From: an uncultured Christensenella sp. | GTDB taxonomy: Bacteria > Bacillota > Clostridia > Christensenellales > UBA1242 | NCBI GenBank assembly: GCA_905195085.1 | Contig: CAJJUK010000001.1 | Coordinates: forward strand, 65,941-129,940 | Direction of reading: 5' to 3' | DNA length: 64,000 bases | Part shown: piece after piece, positions 8,078 through 16,856 of the stretch | How positions within the stretch are numbered: the stretch's first letter is position 1 | Layout of the letters: the number at the start of each line of letters is the position of its first letter | Position numbers and translations under genes: made by a program | The notes under the pieces: generated by a model | The model's database searches: none | The model's input: the letters and a program-made list of their open reading frames with translations, nothing else | What the model was told of the DNA's origin: nothing

Positions 8078-9088
8078 ATGGAAGATAGATTTATAACTAG
8101 CACAAAAAATTGGACTGATGCAGAAATTGAAAACTCTCTCAGACCAACAAAGCTATCCGAATATGTTGGACAAGAGAAGGTCAAACAAAGCCTTGAAATT
8201 TATATTAAAGCTGCAAAATCAAGAAAAGATGCTTTGGACCATGTTCTTTTGTATGGACCTCCAGGACTTGGAAAAACAACTCTTGCACATATCATCGCAA
8301 ATGAACTCGGCTCACAATTCAAAATAACTTCTGGTCCAGCTATTGAACACGCAGCGGATCTTGCTGCCATTTTGACAAATTTGGGCAAAAATGATGTTTT
8401 GTTTATAGATGAAATTCACAGATTAAACAAAAGTGTTGAAGAAATCTTATATCCTGCCATGGAAGATTTTGCATTGGATTTCATTGTTGGAAAAGGCCCG
8501 TCTGCAAAAAATATGAGACTTAAAATTCAACCTTTCACATTGATTGGTGCAACAACAAAGGCGGGAATGCTTACAAGTCCATTGCGTGACAGATTTGGGG
8601 TTATTTGCCGTTTGGAACTTTATGAAAATGAAGAACTTCAAGTTATCATCAAACGTTCTGCAAAAATTTTGAATATTGACATAAACGAACAAGCAAGTCT
8701 TGACATTGCAAAACGTTCTAGAGGAACTCCTCGTATTGCAAACAGACTTCTTAAAAGGGTTAGAGATTACGCAGAAGTTTTGGGAACAGGAAAAATCACA
8801 AAAGAAATTGCTGACCAGGCTCTCGCGAAAATGGAAATTGATGAATTGGGACTTGATTTCATTGACAGAAAAATCTTGGAAAGCATAATCTACAAATTTG
8901 GCGGTGGTCCAGTTGGTCTTGACACATTGTCTGCCACAATAAGCGAAGATTCAAGCACAATTGAAGATGTTTATGAACCTTATCTTCTTCAACTTGGTTT
9001 CATCGCAAGAACACCAAGAGGAAGAGTGGCACTTGAAAATGCATATCATCATTTGGGAATGGACTACCCAGAAAATAAAGGACATTAA
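8078..9088 (+). CDS. ruvB: Holliday junction helicase RuvB
   Basis: 336-residue AAA+ motor that drives branch migration with RuvA. Walker [10 protein letters not shown], Walker [10 protein letters not shown], sensor and arginine-finger region [19 protein letters not shown]-terminal winged helix ([22 protein letters not shown]). Two ATGs compete: 8069 lies 2 nt from AAGGA, whereas 8078 has about 10 nt and begins MEDRFITS, the better choice. queA starts 1 nt after the stop. Confidence 0.96.
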   Translation: MEDRFITSTKNWTDAEIENSLRPTKLSEYVGQEKVKQSLEIYIKAAKSRKDALDHVLLYGPPGLGKTTLAHIIANELGSQFKITSGPAIEHAADLAAILTNLGKNDVLFIDEIHRLNKSVEEILYPAMEDFALDFIVGKGPSAKNMRLKIQPFTLIGATTKAGMLTSPLRDRFGVICRLELYENEELQVIIKRSAKILNIDINEQASLDIAKRSRGTPRIANRLLKRVRDYAEVLGTGKITKEIADQALAKMEIDELGLDFIDRKILESIIYKFGGGPVGLDTLSATISEDSSTIEDVYEPYLLQLGFIARTPRGRVALENAYHHLGMDYPENKGH

Positions 9089-9089
9089 G

Positions 9090-10133
9090 ATGCAAAGAGA
9101 ACTTTTAAAAAGCACATATTTTTATGAACTTCCAGAAGAGCAAATTGCTCAAACACCAATTGAGCCAAGAGATCACTCAAGGCTTCTTTGCTATAATCGA
9201 AAGACTGACAAAATTGAGCATAAACACTTTTTTGATGTAATTGACTTCTTAAAACCTGGAGATGTTTTGGTTGTAAACAACAGTAAGGTTCTTCCTGCAA
9301 GATTGTTTGGATACAAAGCTGAAACAGGTGCAAAAATTGAAGTATTGCTTCAAAAAAGAATTGATTTGAAAAACTGGGAAGTTATCACAAAACCTCAAAA
9401 AAGATTGAACGTTGGAACAGAAATTGTTTTTAACGAAAACATCAAATGCACTGTGACTGAAAAAGGTGATTATGGTTCTTGCAAAGTTAAGTTTGATTAT
9501 AAGGACAACAAAACTTTTGAAGAACATTTGATGGAAATTGGCACAATGCCACTTCCACCATACATCAAAGAAAAACTGAAAAATCAAAATCGTTATCAGA
9601 CGGTTTATGCAAAAGTTGATGGTTCGAGTGCGGCTCCAACTGCAGGACTTCATTTCACTCCAGAACTTCTGAGAAAGATCAAAGAAAAAGGAGTGGAGAT
9701 TTTGGAGGTGCTTTTGCATGTTGGACTTGGAACTTTCAGACCTGTCAAAGAAGATAATATTGAAGACCATGAAATGCACAGCGAATATTTTGAAATCTCT
9801 CAAGATGTTGCAGACAAAATTAATAAAGCAAAAAGCGAAGGCAGAAGGGTTATAGCAGTCGGCACAACATCAGTCAGAGTTCTTGAAAGTGGTGTTGATG
9901 AAAATGGAAAGCTGCAAGCCCAAAAAAGAGAGACAAAAATTTTTATCTATCCACCTTACAAATTTAAAATGGTTGATGCACTTATCACCAATTTTCACTT
10001 GCCAGAAAGCACTTTAATTATGTTGGTTTCGGCCTTTATAGGAGATATTGATAAGACTCTCGATTTGTATAAACTTGCAGTTAGAGAGAAATATAGATTT
10101 TTCAGTTTTGGCGATGCAATGTTTATCGAATAA
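9090..10133 (+). CDS. queA: S-adenosylmethionine:tRNA ribosyltransferase-isomerase
   Basis: 347 residues, family length. Transfers and isomerises the ribosyl moiety of SAM to 7-aminomethyl-deazaguanine in tRNA, making epoxyqueuosine. Motifs YELPEEQIAQTP, HFFDVIDFLKPGDVLVVNNSKVLPARL, GSSAAPTAGLHFT, HVGLGTFRPV and ITNFHLPESTL are all present. Start ATG 9090 with AAAGGAC 7 nt upstream; a longer open frame overlaps ruvB and is not used. Queuosine genes queA-tgt follow ruv genes in many Firmicutes. Confidence 0.96.
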   Translation: MQRELLKSTYFYELPEEQIAQTPIEPRDHSRLLCYNRKTDKIEHKHFFDVIDFLKPGDVLVVNNSKVLPARLFGYKAETGAKIEVLLQKRIDLKNWEVITKPQKRLNVGTEIVFNENIKCTVTEKGDYGSCKVKFDYKDNKTFEEHLMEIGTMPLPPYIKEKLKNQNRYQTVYAKVDGSSAAPTAGLHFTPELLRKIKEKGVEILEVLLHVGLGTFRPVKEDNIEDHEMHSEYFEISQDVADKINKAKSEGRRVIAVGTTSVRVLESGVDENGKLQAQKRETKIFIYPPYKFKMVDALITNFHLPESTLIMLVSAFIGDIDKTLDLYKLAVREKYRFFSFGDAMFIE

Positions 10134-10160
10134 TTAATATGCTGAAATTAAGGAATTGTT

Positions 10161-11291
10161 ATGAATGATGTAAATTTTAGTTATGAAATAATAAAAGAAT
10201 GTCCTAAAACAGGAGCAAGAGCTGGAATTCTTCACACTCCAAGAGGGGATATAAAGACACCTGTTTTTATGCCTGTTGGAACGCAAGCAACTGTCAAAGG
10301 ACTCAGACCTGAAGATTTAAATGAGATGGGTGCACAAATAATTTTATCAAACACCTATCATCTTTTTTTGCGTCCAGGTGAAGATATTGTCGAAAAAGCA
10401 GGTGGCTTGCATAAATTTATGAACTGGGAAAAACCAATTCTCACTGATAGTGGCGGTTTTCAAGTTTTTTCTTTGTCTGATTTGCGAAAAGTTTCTGAAA
10501 AAGGTGTTGAATTCCGTTCTCATTTAAGCGGAGAAAAGTTTCTGATGACGCCAGAACTTTGTATGCAAATTCAGCACGCTCTTGACAGTGACATTAATAT
10601 GGCTCTTGACCAATGCACGGAAGCAGGGGCAACTTATGCCGAGGCAGAAGAAGCAGCAAAATTAAGTAAGATTTGGCTTGAAAGATGTTATGAGGAACAT
10701 AAGGGAGGAGATCATGTTCTTTTCCCAATTGTTCAAGGCAATATGTATAAAGATTTGCGTGCAAAATGTGTTGAATACTGCACACCATTTGCAAAATGTG
10801 GAATCGCAATAGGCGGACTTTCGGTCGGAGAAGAGAAAAGTGTCATGTATGATATGCTAGACTTTTTAAATCCAATTCTTCCACATGATATGCCAAGATA
10901 TCTGATGGGCGTGGGAAGTCCTGACTGCTTGATTGAAGGCTTTGCAAGAGGTGTTGATATGATGGACTGTGTTTTGCCAACAAGAATTGCGAGAAATGGA
11001 ACAGCATTCTCAAGCACAGGAAAGATGGTCATAAAAAATTCTTCATTCAAAGAAGATTTCAGACCAATTGAAGAAGGGTGTGATTGCTATGCCTGCAAAC
11101 ACTTCTCTAGGGGCTATATAAGACATCTGATAAACGCAGGAGAAATGTTGGGGGCAGAGCTTTTGTCAATTCATAACTTAAGATTTTTAATCCGACTTGC
11201 AGAACAATCAAGAGAGGCCATTTTAGGGGGCTATTTTGCAGAATTTAAAGAAGATTTCTTAAGAAAGTATAAGATCACTGCAACATTCTAA
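10161..11291 (+). CDS. tgt: tRNA-guanine transglycosylase
   Basis: 376 residues. Exchanges guanine-34 for the queuine precursor preQ1 in GUN-anticodon tRNAs. Catalytic Asp in LTDSGGFQVFS, base-recognition GGLSVGE, second catalytic Asp in MDCVLPTR, and zinc ligands CDCYACKHFSRGYIRHL near the C-terminus plus the following His. SD AAGGA 6 nt upstream. Last recognised member of the ruv-que operon. Confidence 0.97.
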   Translation: MNDVNFSYEIIKECPKTGARAGILHTPRGDIKTPVFMPVGTQATVKGLRPEDLNEMGAQIILSNTYHLFLRPGEDIVEKAGGLHKFMNWEKPILTDSGGFQVFSLSDLRKVSEKGVEFRSHLSGEKFLMTPELCMQIQHALDSDINMALDQCTEAGATYAEAEEAAKLSKIWLERCYEEHKGGDHVLFPIVQGNMYKDLRAKCVEYCTPFAKCGIAIGGLSVGEEKSVMYDMLDFLNPILPHDMPRYLMGVGSPDCLIEGFARGVDMMDCVLPTRIARNGTAFSSTGKMVIKNSSFKEDFRPIEEGCDCYACKHFSRGYIRHLINAGEMLGAELLSIHNLRFLIRLAEQSREAILGGYFAEFKEDFLRKYKITATF

Positions 11292-11304
11292 TTGTGAGGT
11301 AAAT

Positions 11305-11925
11305 ATGAAAGTCAAAGATCAAATCTTTTATCAAATTGCAACCAATAGAGATTTTAAAGTAGGGGACAAACTCCATTTTGGAGATGAGATTAATGGACAA
11401 TCCAGGATTTTTGATTTTTCATACACATTAGATGGAAAACCATTGCATGAACTTGCTTTCAAAGATTCGAAAAAACGAATGTTCAGAGACAGAAATCTGA
11501 CTTTTGAAACAGCAAAGGCTCTCTCAAACTATGATTTATTTATGAGAGAAATCGCTCTTGAAGAAGTCAGAAAAGAAAAGTTTCCCAATTTACCTTCTCG
11601 CTTTTTCTGTATGTATCTATCAGAACACAAAGAAGATATGATGGAAAACTTTAATAAATATAAGAAATACACATCATCAAAGTCAAAAAATTTTGCAGTA
11701 AGAAATCAGGGCGACTCATATCAAGCTGTCGCTGTGAAAGTGACCGGAGAAGCCTTCTTTTGTAAGGGCGTAGGGATAAGTCGAGAAGGTCTTTCATTTA
11801 ATGATTATAAAAAACGAGCAGTTGAGTATTGGTCACAATCACAAACATCAAATGAAAAAACAAAAGAAATTCTGTTTGTTGGTGACGCAGAGGTTGTTGA
11901 AATTTTTGATGAAATTAGGCCATAA
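11305..11925 (+). CDS. Conserved protein, DUF2441-like
   Basis: 206-residue soluble protein. It opens FYQIATNRDFKVGDKLHFG, contains MREIALEEVRKEKFPNLPSRFFCMYLSE in the middle and a C-terminal stretch AVKVTGEAFFCKGVGIS, the pattern I associate with DUF2441, a family without firm function. No transmembrane segment or signal peptide. It follows tgt by 13 nt with GAGG SD, so it is probably the last gene of the ruv-que unit. Family name is from memory and moderate in confidence. Confidence 0.6.
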   Translation: MKVKDQIFYQIATNRDFKVGDKLHFGDEINGQSRIFDFSYTLDGKPLHELAFKDSKKRMFRDRNLTFETAKALSNYDLFMREIALEEVRKEKFPNLPSRFFCMYLSEHKEDMMENFNKYKKYTSSKSKNFAVRNQGDSYQAVAVKVTGEAFFCKGVGISREGLSFNDYKKRAVEYWSQSQTSNEKTKEILFVGDAEVVEIFDEIRP

Positions 11926-11977
11926 ATTGACTGGGGATTATCTAAATTTCGCAAATTTTAATGCATAATACTGCTTT

Positions 11978-12015
11978 CTATCTATTCGTAAAACACAAGT
12001 TTTACGAATAGATAG
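11978..12015. repeat. Perfect 17-bp inverted repeat, 4-nt loop
   Basis: Arm CTATCTATTCGTAAAAC (11978-11994), loop ACAA, arm GTTTTACGAATAGATAG (11999-12015). No T tract follows on either strand, so it is not a standard intrinsic terminator. Confidence 0.85.
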
Positions 12016-12140
12016 GCTATATTTTGAGTAATATGCACAAATAATTCAACTATATATTGTGTTATGCAACAAATTGTTCATTCTTATTTTTTGAGCATTT
12101 TATTTGAAAATTATTTTGCATAATACCTGTGTTATGAATA

Positions 12141-12175
12141 TAAAAAACATCTACCAAATTTAGCAGATGTTTTTA
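12141..12175. terminator. Bidirectional terminator, tgt unit / iscU
   Basis: ACATCTAC (12147-12154) pairs with GCAGATGT (12163-12170) with one G-T pair; T runs flank it on both strands. Serves iscU on the minus strand and could stop plus-strand transcripts. Confidence 0.75.
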
Positions 12176-12179
12176 TTTT

Positions 12180-12629
12180 TTATTCTTCTTCAACAGATTC
12201 AACAGAAACTTCAGCTTTTTTCTTAGTTTTTCTTATTTCCGCTTTTGTTTCTTTTTCTTTTTTCTTGTAATAATCTTCTATTGCAGCTCTTATGGATTCT
12301 TCAGCCAAAATTGCACAATAAACTTTTTGAGATGGAAGTTCTCCTAAAATTTTAATAATGTCTTTGTTTGAAACTTTCAAAGCATCATCTATTGATTTTC
12401 CTTTAACTAAATCACAAGCGATATCAGAAGAAGCAATCGCTGCGCAACATCCAAATGTTTTGAATTTTGCATTTTCAATCATTCCGTTATCATCGATTTT
12501 TAAATACATTTTGATGATATCACCACAAGTTGTGGAACTTCCAACCTGCCCAATTGCATTTGCTCCATGCATACCACCAGCATTACGAGGGTTTTGAAAT
12601 CTATCTAAAACAGTTTTTGTGTACATCAT
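12180..12629 (-). CDS. iscU: IscU/NifU-type iron-sulfur scaffold
   Basis: 149 residues. Assembles Fe-S clusters using sulfur from the adjacent cysteine desulfurase. The three ligand cysteines are in the expected places: Cys35 (STTCGD), Cys61 (FGCCAAIASSD) and Cys105 (VYCAILAEESI). The last 25 residues form a Lys/Glu-rich tail (KETKAEIRKTKKKAEVSVES) that is not part of the fold. Start at ATG 12629, 8 nt after GGAGG at 12638-12642; a TTG further up is too close to the SD. Start overlaps the iscS end region, so the two are translationally coupled. Confidence 0.93.
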   Translation of the reverse strand: MMYTKTVLDRFQNPRNAGGMHGANAIGQVGSSTTCGDIIKMYLKIDDNGMIENAKFKTFGCCAAIASSDIACDLVKGKSIDDALKVSNKDIIKILGELPSQKVYCAILAEESIRAAIEDYYKKKEKETKAEIRKTKKKAEVSVESVEEE

Positions 12630-12631
12630 AA

Positions 12632-13807
12632 TCAAATCCTCCCTGCTTGAATTGGCGAAATTGCCCTAAGCTTTGTTACAACTTTTTCTATTTCATCAAC
12701 GACATAATCAACATCTGACTTTGATATGTTTGTTCCAAATGAAATTCTAATTGACCCTTGTGCAATTTCATCTGGTATTCCCATTGCTTTCAAAACATGA
12801 GAAGGCAAAAGTGATTTTGACGTGCAAGCTGAAGATGTTGAAACTGCAATCCCTGCAAGGTCAAGAAGCATCAAAATTGATTCTCCTTCAATGCCGTAGA
12901 ATGATATGTTCAAAATTGCATTTGATTTTTGATGAGGATGTCCATTAACTTGGAAAAATTGAACTTTCTCAGACAATTTTTCAAGGAAATATTCTCTGAT
13001 CATTTTGAGTTTCTTGTTGTTTATAATATAGTTCTTTGTTGCAATTTCGATTGCTTTTCCAAATCCAGCAATTCCTGCAACATTTTCTGTTCCGGCTCTT
13101 TTTCCTCGTTCTTGGTTGTTTCCACCAAAAGTTATTGGATCAATTCTGACACCATTTTTAACATATAATGCGCCAACGCCCTTTGGTCCGTGGATTTTGT
13201 GAGAAGACATTGACATCAAATCGATTTCCATGTCTTGAACGTCCATTTTGATGTTGCCAATTGCCTGAACAGCATCAGTATGGAAAATGATTCCATAATC
13301 ATGAGCAATCTTTGCAATTGCCTTGATGTTTTGAATTGTTCCAACTTCATTGTTTACTGACATAATTGAAATCAAAGTTGTATCTTTTCTTATTGCATGC
13401 AAAAGTTCTGGAAGTTTAACAAGTCCCGTGCTGTCAACTGGCAAATAAGTCACTTCAAATCCTTCTTTTTCCAATTGTTCGCACGCATGCAAAACAGCAT
13501 GATGTTCAATTTGACTTGTTATGATGTGTTTTCCCTTCTTTTCATAAGCATGAGCAACACCAATGATTGCCCAGTTGTCAGCTTCAGTTCCACCACTTGT
13601 GAAGTAGATTTCATTGGCCTTACTTGCGTTTATTGCCTCTTTGACTCTGTCTCTCGCTCTGTCTACAATTGCCATGGCGTCACGACCAAAACTATGAAGA
13701 GAACCAGCGTTGCCATAGATTGTATTGAAACAAGGCAACATTTCACTTAAAACCTCATTAGAAACAAAAGTTGTTGAAGCGTTATCCAAATAAATTTTTC
13801 TTTCCAT
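12632..13807 (-). CDS. iscS: Cysteine desulfurase (IscS/NifS type)
   Basis: 391-residue PLP enzyme that frees sulfur from cysteine for Fe-S assembly. YLDNASTTFVS N-terminus, PLP lysine in SSHKIHGPKG, active-site cysteine loop SSACTSKSLLPSHVL, and the RISFGTN region. SD AAAGGA upstream. Directly followed by iscU, making the dedicated Fe-S pair; a second, different desulfurase at 39.9-41.1 kb is paired with thiI. Confidence 0.95.
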   Translation of the reverse strand: MERKIYLDNASTTFVSNEVLSEMLPCFNTIYGNAGSLHSFGRDAMAIVDRARDRVKEAINASKANEIYFTSGGTEADNWAIIGVAHAYEKKGKHIITSQIEHHAVLHACEQLEKEGFEVTYLPVDSTGLVKLPELLHAIRKDTTLISIMSVNNEVGTIQNIKAIAKIAHDYGIIFHTDAVQAIGNIKMDVQDMEIDLMSMSSHKIHGPKGVGALYVKNGVRIDPITFGGNNQERGKRAGTENVAGIAGFGKAIEIATKNYIINNKKLKMIREYFLEKLSEKVQFFQVNGHPHQKSNAILNISFYGIEGESILMLLDLAGIAVSTSSACTSKSLLPSHVLKAMGIPDEIAQGSIRISFGTNISKSDVDYVVDEIEKVVTKLRAISPIQAGRI

Positions 13808-13829
13808 GCTCTTATCCTTTTATATAACA

Positions 13830-13858
13830 ATTTTAACACCAATAAAAAAGATTGTCAA
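13830..13858 (-). promoter_or_regulatory. Promoter of iscS-iscU
   Basis: Minus strand TTGACA (13853-13858), 17-nt spacer, TAAAAT (13830-13835); leader with AAAGGA SD follows. No Rrf2/IscR-like palindrome was recognised. Confidence 0.75.
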
Positions 13859-13907
13859 TAGGCAACAATTAAAAATCACCTACAACAATCAATAAAAGTT
13901 TCATATA

Positions 13908-14216
13908 TTAAAGATATTTTTTGATAGCTTCTGTTAAGTCTTCTTGCATCCAGAGACCAATATGTTTTTCTTTGATTTCTCCGTCAACAAAGATATAAAT
14001 TGTTGGAATGCTCATGATTCCAAAACTTCTTGCCAATTTTTCATTTTCGTCAACATCAACCTTGAAAATTTTCACAGCATCACCAAGTTCATCCTGAACA
14101 TTTTCAAGAATTGGAGCCATCATACGACATGGTCCACACCAAGTTGCAAAAAAGTCTACAACCACAAGTCCCTTTTTTGTTTTTTCTTCAAAATTCTTTT
14201 CTGTCAAAAGTTCCAT
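13908..14216 (-). CDS. trxA: Thioredoxin
   Basis: 102-residue thioredoxin with active site WCGPC (Cys27, Cys30), VDFFATW strand and cis-proline loop MSIPT. Start ATG 14216 is 8 nt after GGGGGA; the longer frame upstream overlaps tcdA. Located 17 nt behind tcdA and probably co-transcribed with it. General disulfide reductant. Confidence 0.95.
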   Translation of the reverse strand: MELLTEKNFEEKTKKGLVVVDFFATWCGPCRMMAPILENVQDELGDAVKIFKVDVDENEKLARSFGIMSIPTIYIFVDGEIKEKHIGLWMQEDLTEAIKKYL

Positions 14217-14233
14217 AACAAATCCCCCTTTTT

Positions 14234-14914
14234 TTAATTTAAAATTTTGTTTATAACATAAGCACTGAGAACACATCCACACATTGCAGGATAATATGAT
14301 ATGCTTCCAATGATGTTTTTATTTTCATCATTTTTAATTGCTGGACTTTCGCTTGTTACAACATCAAGTTTTTCAATCCCTTGCTCTCTCAGTTTTTTTC
14401 TCATCACTCTCGCCAAACCATCGTTGGACGTTTTGTAAATATCCATAACCTTAAAATGTGGTATATCAATTCGATTTCCAGCCCCCATTGCTGAAATTAT
14501 ATTGATGCCATGTTGTTTGCAACAAACAATCAATTCAATTTTGTCTGAAACACTGTCAATTGCGTCAACGACATAATCGAACTTATTTGAAAACAATCTA
14601 TCAGCAAACAGTGCGCAAAATCTTTCTGAAAATATGTCAACTTTGCAGTCTTTGTTTATGCTTAAGATCATGTTTTTCATAACTTCCGTTTTCAGCATAC
14701 CTATTGTATTTACATTTGCGACAACTTGCCTATTTATGTTTGTTTCATCAACTCTGTCAAAATCAACCAAAGTTATTCTTCCAACACCTGCTCTTGCAAG
14801 CATCAAACAAACATATCCGCCAACGCCACCAACACCAATCACTGCAACGTGGCTGTTTTCAAGTTTTTTGACACCATCATCTCCAATAAGAGCTTTTGTT
14901 CTATCTTTCCACAT
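14234..14914 (-). CDS. tcdA: tRNA threonylcarbamoyladenosine dehydratase (ThiF/MoeB family)
   Basis: 226-residue E1-like adenylating enzyme. ATP site VAVIGVGGVGGYVCLML, LVDFDRVDETNINRQ, and the CsdL/TcdA-type GAGNRID motif. TcdA cyclises t6A37 in tRNA. ThiF and MoeB relatives are excluded mainly because no sulfur-carrier or molybdopterin gene is near and because GAGNRID is typical of TcdA. SD AAAAAGGA before ATG 14914. A REP-like palindrome lies upstream, where its promoter must be. Confidence 0.85.
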   Translation of the reverse strand: MWKDRTKALIGDDGVKKLENSHVAVIGVGGVGGYVCLMLARAGVGRITLVDFDRVDETNINRQVVANVNTIGMLKTEVMKNMILSINKDCKVDIFSERFCALFADRLFSNKFDYVVDAIDSVSDKIELIVCCKQHGINIISAMGAGNRIDIPHFKVMDIYKTSNDGLARVMRKKLREQGIEKLDVVTSESPAIKNDENKNIIGSISYYPAMCGCVLSAYVINKILN

Positions 14915-14947
14915 AGATTTTCCTTTTTAATTTAAGCACAACATATT

Positions 14948-14979
14948 GTGGTATTATTCAATATTTTATTGCATAACAC
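14948..14979. repeat. REP-like palindrome, tcdA/hslU gap
   Basis: GTGGTATTATTCAA (14948-14961) faces TTGCATAACAC (14969-14979), an inverted pair of the intergenic family. CACAACATATTGTG stands immediately to the left, as in the ruvA-ruvB copy. Confidence 0.55.
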
Positions 14980-14993
14980 AACAATTTCTAGTG

Positions 14994-16289
14994 TTACAAC
15001 ACATATTTCTTAAGGTCGAATTTTTTCTGTCTATCCTTGAAAACATTATTAACATAGTTCTTGTCAATGATTATGTCAAGCATAGGATGTTCTCCTGTTG
15101 CATTGAAGGAAACATCTTCCAAAAGTGCTTCCATGATCGTATGAAGTCTTCTTGCTCCCAAATCTTCGCTGGTTTCGTTTTCTTTTTCTGCCATTTCAGC
15201 AATTTCGTCAAGAGCATCATCTTTGAATACCAAATTTATGTTGTCAACTTTCAAAAGATTTGAATATTGAACAGTCACCGCATTCTTTGGAGTGCTTAAA
15301 ATCTTCTTAAAATCATCTTTTGTCAAACTTTCAAGTTCCACTCTGATTGGGAATCTTCCTTGAAGTTCTGGAATCATATCTTCCATTTTTGCAACATGGA
15401 ATGCCCCTGCCGCAATAAACAAAATGAAGTCCGTTTTTACATTTCCATATTTTGTTGGAACTGTGCTCCCTTCAACAATTGGCAAAATGTCTCTTTGAAC
15501 ACCCTCTCTTGAAACATCAGCACTGTTTGTTGCCTGACTTTTGCCAATGATCTTGTCGATTTCGTCAATGAAGATGATCCCCTGTTCTTCTGCCAAACTG
15601 ATGGCCTCTTCATTCACGTTGTCCATATCAATGATTTTGTCTGCTTCTTCTTGCAATAGAGTTTCTCTTGCATGTTTAATAGTCATTTTTTTCTTCTTAT
15701 GTCTTTGTGGCGTCAAACCGTCAAACATCGAGCCAAGATTGATTTCGTTTCCACCTATTGCCATCATTGGTTTTGGAGTTTCCAAAACAACAACTTCAAT
15801 CACCTCATCTTCACATTTTCCACTGTGCAATTCTTCAAACAAGTTGTCTCTGTTGACATCAACCATCGTAACTCTTCTGTTTTGGAAAAGAGCATCAACA
15901 ATCTTGTTTTCAACGATTGGCATAACTTTATCTTCAACTTCTTTTTTCTTTTTGTCTTTAACCATTCTGACAGCAACTTCAACAAGGTCACGAACCATAC
16001 TTTCAACATCTCTGCCGACATAACCAACTTCGGTATATTTTGTTGCTTCAACCTTAACAAATGGTGCTCCAACAAGTTTTGCAAGACGTCTTGCGATTTC
16101 AGTCTTACCAACACCAGTAGGTCCACTCATAACAATGTTTTTTGGTGTGATTTCGTCACGAACTTCTGCTGGAAGTTTGCTTCTTCTGTATCTGTTTCTA
16201 AGAGCAACAGCCACCGCCTTTTTTGCCTTGGTTTGTCCAACGATATATTTATCTAATTCTGTTACAATTTGTTTAGGTGTGTAATTCAT
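14994..16289 (-). CDS. hslU: ATP-dependent protease ATPase subunit HslU (ClpY)
   Basis: 431-residue AAA+ unfoldase that feeds proteins into HslV. Start MNYTPKQIVTELDKYIVGQ, Walker A GPTGVGKTEIARRLA, pore loop GYVGRDVESM, Walker B GIIFIDEIDKI, sensor QGRFPIRVEL, GARRLHTIME, and C-terminal DLKKYVL that docks into HslV pockets. SD GGGAG upstream. Last gene of comM-dprA-topA-trmFO-hslV-hslU. Confidence 0.97.
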   Translation of the reverse strand: MNYTPKQIVTELDKYIVGQTKAKKAVAVALRNRYRRSKLPAEVRDEITPKNIVMSGPTGVGKTEIARRLAKLVGAPFVKVEATKYTEVGYVGRDVESMVRDLVEVAVRMVKDKKKKEVEDKVMPIVENKIVDALFQNRRVTMVDVNRDNLFEELHSGKCEDEVIEVVVLETPKPMMAIGGNEINLGSMFDGLTPQRHKKKKMTIKHARETLLQEEADKIIDMDNVNEEAISLAEEQGIIFIDEIDKIIGKSQATNSADVSREGVQRDILPIVEGSTVPTKYGNVKTDFILFIAAGAFHVAKMEDMIPELQGRFPIRVELESLTKDDFKKILSTPKNAVTVQYSNLLKVDNINLVFKDDALDEIAEMAEKENETSEDLGARRLHTIMEALLEDVSFNATGEHPMLDIIIDKNYVNNVFKDRQKKFDLKKYVL

Positions 16290-16316
16290 ACATTATTCTC
16301 CCTTTATCTTGAAAAA

Positions 16317-16856
16317 TTATAATTCTTCAACAATGATGTTATCATTTGTGAAAACACAAATTTCGCTGGCAATTTTAAGTGCCTTATAAGCAATTTCTTT
16401 TGCAGAAAAATTGGTGTTTTGAGCAAGTGCCTTTGCTGCTGCAAGAGCATAGTTTCCACCAGAACCAATTGCACAAACATCATCTTGGGGTTCGATGACA
16501 TCACCAGTTCCGTCAACGATCAAGATTTGTTTTTTGTCTGCAACAATCATCATTGCTTCAAGTTGACGACCTGCTTTTCCTTCTCTCCAAGTTTGAGCAA
16601 GTTCAACAGCACTTCTGAGCAAGTTCCCAGCAAATTTGTTGAGCATTTCTTCAAATTTTTCACTCAATGAGAAAGCATCAGGAACAGACCCTGCAAACCC
16701 AATGACAACGCTGTTGTTATAGATTCTTCTAACTTTTCTTGCGTTGCTTTTGAAAATGATGCTGTTTTGCATAGTGACTTGTCCATCACCTGCAACACAG
16801 ATTTTTCCATCTTTTTTAACAGCACAAATAGTTGTACCTCTAAAAATACTTTCCAT
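16317..16856 (-). CDS. hslV: ATP-dependent protease peptidase subunit HslV (ClpQ)
   Basis: 179-residue proteasome-like peptidase. [12 protein letters not shown] at residues 7-18 carries the threonine nucleophile region; [19 protein letters not shown] and [10 protein letters not shown] follow. As in Bacillus CodW-type proteins, several residues (MESIFRG) precede the TT pair, so either processing or an unusual N-terminus is implied. Start ATG 16856 has an AAGGAG-type SD; its first codons overlap the end of the TrmFO-like gene by 17 nt. Confidence 0.93.
   Translation of the reverse strand: MESIFRGTTICAVKKDGKICVAGDGQVTMQNSIIFKSNARKVRRIYNNSVVIGFAGSVPDAFSLSEKFEEMLNKFAGNLLRSAVELAQTWREGKAGRQLEAMMIVADKKQILIVDGTGDVIEPQDDVCAIGSGGNYALAAAKALAQNTNFSAKEIAYKALKIASEICVFTNDNIIVEEL

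Larger units (their letters stand above)
11926..12179. repeat. Gene-free gap rich in REP-like motifs
   Basis: 254 nt without a gene between convergent units. It holds TGCATAATAC (11962-11971), a perfect 17-bp hairpin (11978-12015), GTAATATGCA (12028-12037), GTGTTATGCAA (12059-12069), TTGCATAATACC (12116-12127) and a terminator (12141-12175). The first and second motifs form an inverted pair enclosing the hairpin, an approximately 75-bp unit resembling a miniature element. Confidence 0.55.
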
